A DNA stretch of 11,537 nucleotides from CAZESH01 sp964514665 (GCA_964514665.1 CAZESH010000123.1:1-11537), one strand, 5' to 3'. Positions 1 through 7,767 are shown, numbered from the stretch's first letter. Made by a program: numbers and translations. Notes: generated by a model not told the origin, from the sequence alone.

Positions 1-2
1 TT

Positions 3-449
3 GCCGGACTTTCTCTCGGGACGGTGGTCGTGGAAGCGGCTGCTAGGAGCGGATCTTTGATTACCTCTGACTTTGCGATACAAGAATCCAGGGACGTCTT
101 TGCCGTGCCCGGACAAATTCATGCCCCGAAAAGTCAAGGTCCGCTGGATTTGATCAAGCAGGGAGCGAAACTGGTAACAAGCGCACAAGATATTATAGAA
201 GAGTATGCCCTTAGATTGACGCCATCAGGCCCCGATCGCGGGAGGAATCCTGCCGCCGCTATCGAAATGAATGAAGACGAACAACGGATTTACGCTTTGC
301 TGGAGGAAGAACCCCAATCTTTTGAACGCATCTTGCTGCAAAGCGGGATCGAATTTGGACATTTGCACGCAGTTCTGTTATCTTTACTAATGAAAAACAT
401 GATTGAACAGCATCCGGGTTCAATGTATGCGATTATTTATCGGTCATGA
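3..449 (+). CDS. dprA: DNA processing protein DprA (Smf), 3' part
   Basis: This is the C-terminal 148 codons of DprA; the gene enters from the left edge already in frame, so no start is visible. DprA binds incoming single-stranded DNA in the cytoplasm during natural transformation and loads RecA onto it. The visible part begins with the end of the Rossmann-like DprA fold: AGLSLGTVVVEAAARSGSLI, then DVFAVPG and LIKQGAK, all hallmark family segments. After a short linker (near MNEDEQRIYALLEEEP), the last 65 or so residues look like the small winged-helix C-terminal domain found in many DprA proteins. The stop is 15 nt before the topA start, and the dprA-topA pair is conserved in Bacillales. Family identity is certain. 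Whether this organism is naturally competent cannot be told from here. Confidence 0.95.
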   Translation, partial: AGLSLGTVVVEAAARSGSLITSDFAIQESRDVFAVPGQIHAPKSQGPLDLIKQGAKLVTSAQDIIEEYALRLTPSGPDRGRNPAAAIEMNEDEQRIYALLEEEPQSFERILLQSGIEFGHLHAVLLSLLMKNMIEQHPGSMYAIIYRS

Positions 450-456
450 GGGGAGG
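450..456 (+). promoter_or_regulatory. Ribosome binding site of topA
   Basis: GGGGAGG begins directly after the dprA stop codon and lies 8 nt before TTG 465. No in-frame ATG or GTG is nearby, and the residues after the TTG (ADSLVIVESPAKAKTIG) match the TopA N-terminus, so this site supports the TTG start. Confidence 0.8.
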
Positions 457-464
457 ACACACTA

Positions 465-2546
465 TTGGCGGATTCACTAGTCATCGTCGAGTCACCTGCA
501 AAAGCAAAAACGATTGGAAAATACCTGGGTAATAAATATATTGTCAAAGCCTCTATGGGACATATCCGGGATCTTCCCAAAAGCCAAATCGGTGTTGAGG
601 TTGAGAAGGGGTTTGAACCGAAATATATCACGATTCGGGGAAAAGGTTCGATCCTGAAGGAACTGAAAGAAGCCAGCAAAAAAGTGAAGCATATTTATCT
701 GGCGGCTGACCCTGACCGCGAAGGGGAAGCGATCGCCTGGCATTTGGCGCATTATTTGTCTGTCGAAGAGGATCAGCCATGCCGGGTTGTATTTAACGAA
801 ATTACCAAGCAAGCGGTAAAGGATGCTTTTAAAACTCCGCGGAAAATCAACATGGATTTGGTCAACGCCCAACAGGCCAGACGCATTCTGGACCGTCTTG
901 TCGGATATAAAATCAGTCCGCTGTTATGGAAAAAGGTTAAAAAGGGCCTTTCCGCAGGCAGAGTGCAGTCTGTGGCGGTCAAATTGATTTTCGACCGCGA
1001 AAATGAAATAAACGCGTTTATTCCCGAGGAATATTGGTCGATAACGGCAAAGCTGCTTGTCAAAAATGCTGCTTTCGAAGCCAGGTTTTACGGCATGAAC
1101 GGAGAAAAGACCGAGCTTCACAACGAGGAAGAAGTCAAGCGAATTATGCTAGCGATCGAAAAGGCGGACTTCGTCGTTTCGGAAGTGAAGGAGAAGGAGC
1201 GTTTCCGCAACCCGGCGGCACCGTTTACAACCAGCTCGCTGCAGCAGGAAGCGGCGAGAAAGCTGAATTTCCGTGCGGCCAGAACGATGCAGATCGCTCA
1301 GCAGCTGTATGAAGGGGTTGACTTGGGGAAGGAAGGCACCGTTGGTCTGATCACTTACATGAGAACGGACTCAACCCGGATTTCTCCAATCGCTCAGGAG
1401 GATGCGCGAAATTTCATCAATGAAAAATTCGGCAGCGAATATGTGCCTGAAAGCCCCCGCAACTTCTCGAAGAAGGCGGCCAATGCGCAGGATGCGCACG
1501 AAGCGATTCGTCCGACGGATGTGACGAAGGCGCCGGAAACGATCAAAGCCAATTTATCGCGTGATCAGCTTCGCCTGTATAAATTGATCTGGGAGCGATT
1601 TGTCGCCAGCCAGATGGCATCGGCCGTACTGGATACGATGTCTGTGGATATTCAGGCGGCTGAGGCAATGTTCAAAGCGAGCGGGTCCACCGTCAAATTC
1701 CCGGGCTTTATGAAGGTGTATGTGGAAGGCAACGACGACGATACGACGGAGGAAAACAAGCTGCTGCCGCCTTTGGCGTCGGGTGATCGCCTGAAGAAAG
1801 ACGAGATTGATCCGAAACAGCACTTTACCCAACCTCCGCCTCGTTATACGGAAGCGCGTCTGGTACGCACCTTGGAGGAGCTTGGAATCGGAAGGCCGAG
1901 TACCTATGCGCCCACGCTGGAAACCATCCAAAAGCGCGGCTATGTCGCTTTGGAAGACAAGAAGTTTGTTCCTACCGAGCTGGGAGAAATCATCATACAG
2001 CTGATGGAGGAGTTTTTCCCGGAAATCATCAACGTAGAATTCACGGCGAAAATGGAAGAGGGCCTGGATGGCGTCGAAGAAGGAAAGGAAGACTGGGTCA
2101 AGGTGCTGTCATCCTTCTACGGCTCGTTTGAGAAGAGATTGGAAGTCGCCGAAGAGGAAATGAAAGAAATTGAAATTCAAGATGAGGTTTCCGATGAAAT
2201 TTGTGAGAAATGCGGACGGCATTTTGTTTATAAAATGGGCAGATTCGGCAAATTTCTGGCATGCTCGGGCTTTCCCGAATGCCGCAATACGAAACCGATT
2301 GTCAAGGATACGGGCGTCGAATGTCCTACCTGCCATAAAGGCAAAGTAGTGGAGCGTCGAAGCAAGAAAGGAAGATTGTTTTACGGCTGTGACCAATATC
2401 CGGAATGTGATTTTGTTTCTTGGGATAAACCGGTCGAGAAGAAATGTCCGGAATGCGGAGGCATGATGGTGGAGAAGCGCAGCAAAGGCAAAACCGCGCT
2501 CCATTGCACAGCTTGCAAATACAATGAAACATCGGAGGAATCCTGA
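465..2546 (+). CDS. topA: DNA topoisomerase I (type IA)
   Basis: Topoisomerase I relaxes negative supercoils by nicking one strand through a 5'-phosphotyrosine link and passing the other strand. The protein has 693 residues, the normal length for Bacillales TopA. The N-terminal TOPRIM domain starts with VIVESPAKAKTI and holds the metal-binding acidic triad D82-x-D84-x-E86 in AADPDREGEA. The catalytic tyrosine is Y298 in the motif GLITYMRTDSTR. The GRPSTYAPT segment further on is also typical. The C-terminal 115 residues carry three complete four-cysteine zinc ribbons, the first beginning at C580/C583, the second with CPTC...CDQYPEC, the third with CPEC...CTAC; these bind single-stranded DNA. 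The start is TTG with a good Shine-Dalgarno 8 nt upstream. trmFO follows after 22 nt. No truncation or missing residue is visible. Confidence 0.99.
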   Translation: MADSLVIVESPAKAKTIGKYLGNKYIVKASMGHIRDLPKSQIGVEVEKGFEPKYITIRGKGSILKELKEASKKVKHIYLAADPDREGEAIAWHLAHYLSVEEDQPCRVVFNEITKQAVKDAFKTPRKINMDLVNAQQARRILDRLVGYKISPLLWKKVKKGLSAGRVQSVAVKLIFDRENEINAFIPEEYWSITAKLLVKNAAFEARFYGMNGEKTELHNEEEVKRIMLAIEKADFVVSEVKEKERFRNPAAPFTTSSLQQEAARKLNFRAARTMQIAQQLYEGVDLGKEGTVGLITYMRTDSTRISPIAQEDARNFINEKFGSEYVPESPRNFSKKAANAQDAHEAIRPTDVTKAPETIKANLSRDQLRLYKLIWERFVASQMASAVLDTMSVDIQAAEAMFKASGSTVKFPGFMKVYVEGNDDDTTEENKLLPPLASGDRLKKDEIDPKQHFTQPPPRYTEARLVRTLEELGIGRPSTYAPTLETIQKRGYVALEDKKFVPTELGEIIIQLMEEFFPEIINVEFTAKMEEGLDGVEEGKEDWVKVLSSFYGSFEKRLEVAEEEMKEIEIQDEVSDEICEKCGRHFVYKMGRFGKFLACSGFPECRNTKPIVKDTGVECPTCHKGKVVERRSKKGRLFYGCDQYPECDFVSWDKPVEKKCPECGGMMVEKRSKGKTALHCTACKYNETSEES

Positions 2547-2553
2547 TCAGCTT

Positions 2554-2560
2554 GGAGGTG
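2554..2560 (+). promoter_or_regulatory. Ribosome binding site of trmFO
   Basis: GGAGGTG lies 8 nt before TTG 2569 and just after the topA stop. It fixes the TTG as the start, since the next codons (SDNRVKVVGAGLAG) are the expected N-terminus of TrmFO. Confidence 0.8.
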
Positions 2561-2568
2561 CTTAATTT

Positions 2569-3894
2569 TTGTCTGACAATAGAGTGAAGGTGGTAGGCGC
2601 CGGTTTGGCCGGAAGCGAGGCGGCGTGGCAAATCGCTTCCCAAGGCGTGCCGGTCACCCTGTATGAAATGCGGCCGGCTACCCGGACGCCTGCACATATC
2701 AGCGATAAATTCGCAGAGCTCGTCTGCAGCAATTCACTGCGCGCCAACGGTCTGACCAATGCCGTCGGCGTACTGAAGGAAGAAATGAGAAGGATGAATT
2801 CGCTCATCATTGCCTGCGCCGACCGTCATGCCGTTCCCGCCGGCGGAGCTTTGGCGGTGGATCGCGACGGCTTCTCCGGTGAAGTCACTTCCGTTTTAAG
2901 CAGCCATCCGCTGATCGAGATCGTGCAAGAGGAAGTGCGGCAAGTTCCGGAGGGAACTACCGTCATTGCCACGGGTCCGTTGACCTCTCCGGAATTGTCG
3001 CAATCGCTGCAAGCATTGACGGGGGAGCAGTATTTATATTTTTATGATGCGGCGGCTCCGATCGTGGAGAAGGATTCGATCGATATGTCGAAAGTGTTCA
3101 TGGCCTCCCGGTATGACAAGGGAGAAGCGGCTTATATCAACTGTCCGATGAACGAGGAGCAGTTTGAAGCTTTCTATCAGGCGCTGATTGAGGCGGAAAC
3201 GGCCGCCGTAAAGGATTTTGAAAAGGAAATTTTTTTCGAGGGCTGCATGCCGATCGAAGTTATGGCCAAGCGGGGCAAGCAGACCGTGCTGTTCGGTCCG
3301 ATGAAACCGGTCGGACTTAAAGATCCGAACACGGGAAAAACTCCCCATGCGGTCATTCAGCTCAGACAGGATAATGCCGCAGGGACTTTATATAATCTTG
3401 TAGGGTTTCAAACCCATTTAAAATGGGGCGAGCAGAAAAGGGTATTTTCGATGATTCCAGGCTTGGAGCAGGCGGAGTTTGTCCGCTTTGGCGTGATGCA
3501 CCGCAACACCTTTATCAATTCTCCGAAATTGCTGCATCCGACCTATCAATTCAAACTGAGGGACAATTTGTTCTTTGCCGGCCAAATGACAGGTGTGGAA
3601 GGCTATGTTGAGTCCGCTGCTTCCGGGCTGATTGCCGGATGGAACGCGGCTCGCATGGCCAAAGGCGAAAGCTGTCTTGTTTTTCCGCAAGAAAGCACCT
3701 TGGGCAGCATGGCCCATTATGTAACTACTGCGGATTTTCGAAATTTCCAGCCGATGAATGCCAATTTCGGGCTGTATCCGCCGCTCGAACAACGAATTCG
3801 CAATAAGAAGGAAAAAAATGTGAAGCTTGCATACCGGGCATTGGAAGCCATTCAGAATTTTCAAAAAACGGGCGCTGCCGAACCTTGTAAATAA
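2569..3894 (+). CDS. trmFO: Methylenetetrahydrofolate--tRNA (uracil-5-)-methyltransferase TrmFO
   Basis: TrmFO (formerly Gid) makes 5-methyluridine at position 54 of the tRNA T-loop, using methylenetetrahydrofolate as carbon donor and reduced FAD. It replaces the SAM-dependent TrmA in most Firmicutes. The 441-residue length fits the family. The N-terminus holds the FAD-binding dinucleotide fold VVGAGLAGSEAAW (G10, G12, G15). C53 in LVCSNSLRAN and C226 in EGCMPIEVMAKRG fall at the same numbers as the two cysteines reported as functionally important in the B. subtilis enzyme, as I recall it. The C-terminal FAD-contacting segment GVEGYVESAASGLIAGWNAA is also intact. Start is TTG with a clear Shine-Dalgarno. 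It sits between topA and xerC as in other Bacillales, 64 nt before xerC. Confidence 0.98.
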   Translation: MSDNRVKVVGAGLAGSEAAWQIASQGVPVTLYEMRPATRTPAHISDKFAELVCSNSLRANGLTNAVGVLKEEMRRMNSLIIACADRHAVPAGGALAVDRDGFSGEVTSVLSSHPLIEIVQEEVRQVPEGTTVIATGPLTSPELSQSLQALTGEQYLYFYDAAAPIVEKDSIDMSKVFMASRYDKGEAAYINCPMNEEQFEAFYQALIEAETAAVKDFEKEIFFEGCMPIEVMAKRGKQTVLFGPMKPVGLKDPNTGKTPHAVIQLRQDNAAGTLYNLVGFQTHLKWGEQKRVFSMIPGLEQAEFVRFGVMHRNTFINSPKLLHPTYQFKLRDNLFFAGQMTGVEGYVESAASGLIAGWNAARMAKGESCLVFPQESTLGSMAHYVTTADFRNFQPMNANFGLYPPLEQRIRNKKEKNVKLAYRALEAIQNFQKTGAAEPCK

Positions 3895-3945
3895 AAGCTC
3901 TGCTATGGTACGATTAGGGTGTTTTGAAAGAGAGTCGTGTATGCC

Positions 3946-3952
3946 GGAGGGG
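3946..3952 (+). promoter_or_regulatory. Ribosome binding site deciding the xerC start
   Basis: GGAGGGG lies 6 nt before ATG 3959. The reading frame is open further upstream, with another in-frame ATG at 3941 and a start-like codon inside trmFO. The strong site here and the family length of about 300 residues favour 3959. Confidence 0.75.
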
Positions 3953-3958
3953 ACCCGC

Positions 3959-4849
3959 ATGTTTTCCAAGCAAATCGATGCTTTTTTGAATGGATTGCTC
4001 GTGGAAAAAAACGCATCCGAGCATACGATTGCCAGCTATCGACGAGATATCGGACAATTCATGCGATTTTTGTCCGATCAAGGCATCGCGGATTTCCGTA
4101 CCGTTTCTTATTTGACGGTGCGCTCATTTTTTGCCGAAATGAATCGGAAGGAATATGCTAGGCGCAGCGTGGCAAGGAAACTGTCGGCACTGCGCACGTT
4201 TTATTTGTACCTGCTTCAGGAAGGCGAAGTGGAATCCAGCCCGTTCAGCATGGTCAGGACTCCAAAGCTGGATAAGAAGCTTCCGAAATTCATGTATGTG
4301 GAAGAGATCAAAGCGCTGCTCCAAGTGCCCGACGCTGCTACACCCGTTGGCCTGCGGGATCGCGCCATGCTTGAAACGATGTATGCAAGCGGCATGAGGG
4401 TGAGCGAACTGGTGGGCCTTGACATGCGTTCACTGGATTTGAACAGCGGAATTGCCCTTGTCTTCGGCAAAGGCGCCAAAGAACGATTTGTGCCTTTGGG
4501 TGAATATGCCGTGTTCGCACTTAAACAGTATTTGCAAAAGGCAAGACCGTGTATGCTTAAAACTGCAGATGAAGCTGCGCTGTTCCTCAATACCCGCGGC
4601 AGCCGCTTGTCGGACCGCAGCGTGCGCAAGATGATCGATCAGTACATGGCAAAGCTGGCGGAAACGAAAAAAATCAGTCCGCATACGCTTCGACATACGT
4701 TCGCTACGCATATGCTGGAAGCGGGAGCGGATTTAAGAACCGTGCAGGAGCTGCTTGGTCACAGCAACATTTCAACGACGCAAATTTATACGCATGTGAC
4801 GCGGGATCATCTGCAATCGATATATAACCGGGCTCATCCCCGGGCATAA
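3959..4849 (+). CDS. xerC: Tyrosine recombinase XerC (CodV)
   Basis: XerC acts with XerD at the dif site in the replication terminus to resolve chromosome dimers. With ATG 3959 the protein has 296 residues, close to the usual 298-304. The N-terminal SAM-like core-binding domain spans about residues 1-90 (LLVEKNASEHTIASYRRDI...). The catalytic domain follows with all six active-site residues: R147 in GMRVSEL, K171 in GKGAKERFVPL, H242 and R245 in HTLRH, H268 in LLGHSNIS, and the nucleophile Y277 in TQIYTHV. The gene sits upstream of hslVU in the order seen in the B. subtilis cod operon, where it is called codV. This linkage marks it as the housekeeping XerC rather than a phage or integron integrase. 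An ATG at 3941 would add six residues but has a poorer ribosome binding site. Confidence 0.96.
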   Translation: MFSKQIDAFLNGLLVEKNASEHTIASYRRDIGQFMRFLSDQGIADFRTVSYLTVRSFFAEMNRKEYARRSVARKLSALRTFYLYLLQEGEVESSPFSMVRTPKLDKKLPKFMYVEEIKALLQVPDAATPVGLRDRAMLETMYASGMRVSELVGLDMRSLDLNSGIALVFGKGAKERFVPLGEYAVFALKQYLQKARPCMLKTADEAALFLNTRGSRLSDRSVRKMIDQYMAKLAETKKISPHTLRHTFATHMLEAGADLRTVQELLGHSNISTTQIYTHVTRDHLQSIYNRAHPRA

Positions 4850-4862
4850 AGCAATAACCTAC

Positions 4863-4870
4863 AAAGGAGG
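4863..4870 (+). promoter_or_regulatory. Ribosome binding site of hslV
   Basis: AAAGGAGG is a near-perfect Shine-Dalgarno 7 nt before TTG 4878. It matters because it fixes the HslV N-terminus as MEQSFHATT, and no other start codon lies between it and the ATT motif. Confidence 0.85.
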
Positions 4871-4877
4871 TTTCCAA

Positions 4878-5423
4878 TTGGAACAATCTTTTCATGCCAC
4901 AACGATTTTCGCCATCCGCCACGATGGAAAAGGCGCCATTGCCGGTGACGGACAGGTCACGTTTGGGAATAATATGGTGATGAAAAACCACGCCAAAAAG
5001 GTCAGAAGACTCTATAAAGGCCAGGTCATAGCCGGTTTTGCCGGATCGGTCGCCGATGCGATTACACTGTTTGAAAAATTCGAAAGCAAGCTTGAGGAAT
5101 ACCATGGAAATTTGCAGCGTGCTGCCGTGGAAATGACCAAGGACTGGCGTCAGGACAAAATTTTGCGGCGACTGGAAGCGATGATGATTGTGATGGATCG
5201 GCAAGGCATGCTGCTCTTATCCGGCAGCGGGGAAATTATCGAGCCCGACGACGGCATTCTGGCCATCGGATCGGGGGGGAGCTTCGCTTTATCGGCGGGA
5301 AGGGCGTTGAAAAAATACGCGTCCGATATGGAAGCGAAGGAGATTGCCCATGCCGCTTTGGAAATGGCTTCGGAAATATGCGTTTACACAAACGGGAATA
5401 TTATCCTCGAAGAAATAGAATAA
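4878..5423 (+). CDS. hslV: ATP-dependent protease proteolytic subunit HslV (ClpQ/CodW)
   Basis: HslV is the proteasome-beta-like peptidase that forms a double hexamer and degrades proteins unfolded and fed in by HslU. The 181-residue protein shows the family hallmarks: HATTIFAI at the N-terminus, AGDGQVTFG, the KKVRRLY segment, GFAGSVADAITLFE, IEPDDGILAIGSGG and ICVYTNGNI. Taking T8 as the mature Thr1 of E. coli HslV, the catalytic partners D17 and K33 fall on D24 and K40, both conserved. Seven residues precede T8. B. subtilis CodW was reported to use an N-terminal Ser directly after Met; here residue 2 is Glu and the nearest Ser is residue 4, so the mature N-terminus is uncertain. The start is TTG with a strong Shine-Dalgarno. 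hslU follows after 31 nt. Confidence 0.98.
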   Translation: MEQSFHATTIFAIRHDGKGAIAGDGQVTFGNNMVMKNHAKKVRRLYKGQVIAGFAGSVADAITLFEKFESKLEEYHGNLQRAAVEMTKDWRQDKILRRLEAMMIVMDRQGMLLLSGSGEIIEPDDGILAIGSGGSFALSAGRALKKYASDMEAKEIAHAALEMASEICVYTNGNIILEEIE

Positions 5424-5440
5424 ACTTATAACGAATACAG

Positions 5441-5448
5441 AAGGAGGG
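5441..5448 (+). promoter_or_regulatory. Ribosome binding site of hslU
   Basis: AAGGAGGG lies 6 nt before TTG 5455. This supports the TTG start, which gives the expected N-terminus NSRALTPREIVKELD. Confidence 0.8.
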
Positions 5449-5454
5449 ATCCAC

Positions 5455-6849
5455 TTGAATTCAAGAGCGTTGACTCCGCGTGAAATTGTCAAGGAGCTGG
5501 ATAAATATATTGTCGGGCAGCAAAAAGCGAAAAAATCGGTTGCCGTTGCCCTGCGCAATCGTTATCGCAGAAGCAAGCTCGAAGAAGCGATGCGGGATGA
5601 AATCGTGCCTAAGAACATCTTGATGATCGGCCCTACCGGCGTAGGTAAAACAGAAATCGCCCGCAGATTGGCAAAGCTGGTAAATGCGCCTTTTGTAAAA
5701 GTGGAGGCGACGAAATTTACCGAGATCGGCTATGTCGGCCGCGATGTCGAATCGATGGTGCGGGATCTGGTTGAGACGGCGATCCGGATGGTAAAATCGG
5801 AAAAAACAGAAAAGCTCAAAGGTCGTGCGGAGAAGCTGGCCAATGAACGGATTGTTTCCATCCTCGTGCCTGCCGCGGCAAAACCGAAAAACCGCAATCC
5901 GTTGGAAATGCTTTTCGGCAATCAAAATAACGAGTCGAACGAGGAAAGCCAAGAACCGGATCTGGGTCTCCAAGAAAACAGGGATAAGGTCAGACAACAA
6001 TTGCAAAACGGTGAACTTGAAAATGAAATGATCGAAATCGAAGTGGAGGACAGCACCCCTTCGATGTTCGAGATGTTCTCGGGCCAAGGCTCGGAGCAGA
6101 TCGGATTTAATATGCAGGAAATGTTCGGCAGCTTGATGCCGAAAAAAACCAAGAAAAGAAAGCTTGCGGTAAGGGATGCCCGCAAAGTGCTGATACAGGA
6201 AGAGGCGCAGCGCTTGATTGATATGGATGAGGTCATTCAGGAATCGGTCGAACGCGCCGAACAGTCGGGCATCATTTTTATTGATGAGATCGACAAGATT
6301 GCCAGCTCTGGAAAAGGAAGCGGTCCGGATGTCTCGCGAGAGGGCGTGCAGCGGGATATTTTGCCGATTGTCGAAGGTTCTACGATCATGACCAAATACG
6401 GACCGGTAAAAACGGATTATATTCTGTTCATGGCTGCAGGAGCGTTTCATATCGCCAAACCGTCGGATTTGATTCCGGAATTGCAGGGACGCTTTCCTAT
6501 TCGGGTGGAGCTGAACAACTTGTCCATGGATGAATTTGTGCTGATCCTCAAGGAGCCGAAAAACGCTTTGACCAAACAATATACGGCGTTATTGGAAACG
6601 GAAGGGATCACGGTCGAGTTTTCCGAGACTGCGATTTACGAAATTGCCAAAATTGCAGTTGATGTCAATCAGAATACGGATAATATCGGGGCGAGAAGGC
6701 TGCATACCATTCTTGAAAAGCTTTTGGAGGATATGTCCTTCGAAGCGCCTGAGCTGACCATGACATCCTTCGTGATCACACCGGAATATGTTCAAGAAAA
6801 ACTGAACGATATTGCTAAAAACAAAGACTTGAGCCAGTATATCTTGTAA
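5455..6849 (+). CDS. hslU: ATP-dependent protease ATPase subunit HslU (ClpY/CodX)
   Basis: HslU is the AAA+ unfoldase that forms a hexameric ring on HslV, recognises substrates and threads them into the peptidase. The protein has 464 residues, the normal size. In order: the N-terminal LTPREIVKELDKYIVGQ segment, Walker A GPTGVGKT at 59-66, the substrate-gripping pore loop GYVG at 92-95, and a charged, variable I domain at about 110-245. Next come Walker B IIFIDE at 273-278, the GRFP motif with R346, and a C-terminal AAA+ lid. It ends in the conserved tail LSQYIL, which inserts into HslV pockets and opens its active sites. The pairing with hslV directly upstream indicates one functional protease. 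Everything needed for ATP hydrolysis and docking is present. Confidence 0.99.
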   Translation: MNSRALTPREIVKELDKYIVGQQKAKKSVAVALRNRYRRSKLEEAMRDEIVPKNILMIGPTGVGKTEIARRLAKLVNAPFVKVEATKFTEIGYVGRDVESMVRDLVETAIRMVKSEKTEKLKGRAEKLANERIVSILVPAAAKPKNRNPLEMLFGNQNNESNEESQEPDLGLQENRDKVRQQLQNGELENEMIEIEVEDSTPSMFEMFSGQGSEQIGFNMQEMFGSLMPKKTKKRKLAVRDARKVLIQEEAQRLIDMDEVIQESVERAEQSGIIFIDEIDKIASSGKGSGPDVSREGVQRDILPIVEGSTIMTKYGPVKTDYILFMAAGAFHIAKPSDLIPELQGRFPIRVELNNLSMDEFVLILKEPKNALTKQYTALLETEGITVEFSETAIYEIAKIAVDVNQNTDNIGARRLHTILEKLLEDMSFEAPELTMTSFVITPEYVQEKLNDIAKNKDLSQYIL

Positions 6850-6877
6850 AAACGCATAGTACCTTCTTCTTTCATGA

Positions 6878-6890
6878 AGCAAGGCTTGCT
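6878..6890 (+). repeat. 13-bp inverted repeat upstream of codY
   Basis: AGCAAGGCTTGCT is a perfect dyad with 6-bp arms around one central G, in the 67-nt hslU-codY gap and 12 nt before the codY Shine-Dalgarno. It could be a protein-binding site or a very small hairpin. There is no T run after it, so it is not a terminator. It may also be chance. Confidence 0.4.
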
Positions 6891-6916
6891 ATACGGTGGA
6901 GTGGGAGGCAGTTGTA

Positions 6917-7696
6917 ATGAATTTATTAACAAAAACAAGAACGTTGAATAAGATGCTGCAAAAAGCTGCTGGACAGCCGGTCAATTTTATGGAAATGTCC
7001 GATGTGTTGAGCAAAACGATACGTTCGAATGTCTATGTGATCAGCCGCAAAGGCAAAATTCTGGGATTTTCCGTGATGTATCCGTTCCAATCAGAGGAAA
7101 AGGCAGATGCGATCATGAAGGAAAGAAGGGTGTCGGCAAGCTACAACCAGCTGCTGCTGGGGGTGGATGAGACCTGTTCCGATCCCGCTGAACAGAGCGT
7201 GTACAGCACGGTAGCCAAAGAAACGAGAGAAATTTTCGAGCAAACCAATGTGACAATTGTGCCGATCGTTGGCGGAGGAGACCGCTTGGGTACGCTGGTG
7301 GTTTCCAAGGAAAGGCAGGCATTTATCGATGACGATCTGATTTTGGCCGAATACGGCTCTACGATCGTAGGCATGGAAATCCTCCGCATGCATCAGGAGG
7401 AATTTGAAGTGGAAGCACGCTTCAAAGCGGTTGTGCAGGTAGCTGTCGGTTCGCTTTCCTTTAGTGAGCTCGAAGCGGTGGATCATATTTTCGAAGAGCT
7501 GGAGGGCAAAGAGGGATTGCTGGTCGCCAGCAAAATCGCCGACCGCGTGGGCATTACCCGTTCCGTCATTGTCAATGCCCTGCGCAAGCTGGAAAGCGCG
7601 GGCGTTATTGAAACCCGCTCGCTTGGGATGAAAGGTACCTATATCAAAATTTTAATTCCGCAATTGGTGGATGAACTCGAAAAAGTCAAGCTTTAG
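6917..7696 (+). CDS. codY: GTP- and branched-chain amino acid-sensing repressor CodY
   Basis: CodY is a cytoplasmic dimeric repressor that, in B. subtilis, senses GTP and isoleucine and controls amino acid metabolism, competence, motility and other adaptive genes. With ATG 6917 (GGGAGG 8 nt upstream) the protein has 259 residues, like B. subtilis CodY, and starts MNLLTKTRTLNKMLQ. The N-terminal GAF domain is followed by a winged-helix domain whose recognition region ASKIADRVGITRSVIV (from residue 204) through LESAGVIE is almost unchanged from B. subtilis as I recall it. GGGDRLGT and DDDLILAEYG are also kept. By contrast, residues 50-100, which include the isoleucine pocket, are strongly diverged. 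A GTG at 6896 would add seven residues but lacks a good ribosome binding site. A terminator follows the gene. Confidence 0.97.
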   Translation: MNLLTKTRTLNKMLQKAAGQPVNFMEMSDVLSKTIRSNVYVISRKGKILGFSVMYPFQSEEKADAIMKERRVSASYNQLLLGVDETCSDPAEQSVYSTVAKETREIFEQTNVTIVPIVGGGDRLGTLVVSKERQAFIDDDLILAEYGSTIVGMEILRMHQEEFEVEARFKAVVQVAVGSLSFSELEAVDHIFEELEGKEGLLVASKIADRVGITRSVIVNALRKLESAGVIETRSLGMKGTYIKILIPQLVDELEKVKL

Positions 7697-7736
7697 TCTT
7701 TTTCCATCCCGCGCATAGGAATAATATCACAGGAAT

Positions 7737-7767
7737 AAGTCCTATTTTCTTAAAGATAGGGCTTTTT
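7737..7767 (+). terminator. Rho-independent terminator after codY
   Basis: AAGTCCTAT (7737-7745) pairs with ATAGGGCTT (7756-7764) with one G-T wobble. Three more inner pairs (one of them a wobble) close a CTTA loop, giving a 12-bp stem. It overlaps and is followed by a T run at 7763-7767. It lies 40 nt after the codY stop and probably separates the housekeeping cluster from the flagellar genes, perhaps incompletely. Confidence 0.85.

Noticed and set aside
3827..3958. Longer xerC start inside trmFO
   Set aside because: The extra 44 residues would overlap the trmFO end, do not resemble XerC, and have no ribosome binding site. ATG 3959 has a strong one and gives the family length.
3418..3969. 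A 183-codon minus-strand frame across the trmFO-xerC junction
   Set aside because: It mirrors the trmFO coding strand, has no family resemblance and no ribosome binding site, so it is a shadow frame.
5461..6579. A 372-codon open frame on the minus strand opposite hslU
   Set aside because: It lies wholly inside the well-supported hslU gene, its translation resembles no family I know, and its length follows from codon bias on the opposite strand. There is no sensible ribosome binding site.
6896..6916. GTG start seven codons upstream for codY
   Set aside because: The residues MEWEAVV are not part of CodY, and GGGAGG is correctly placed only for ATG 6917.
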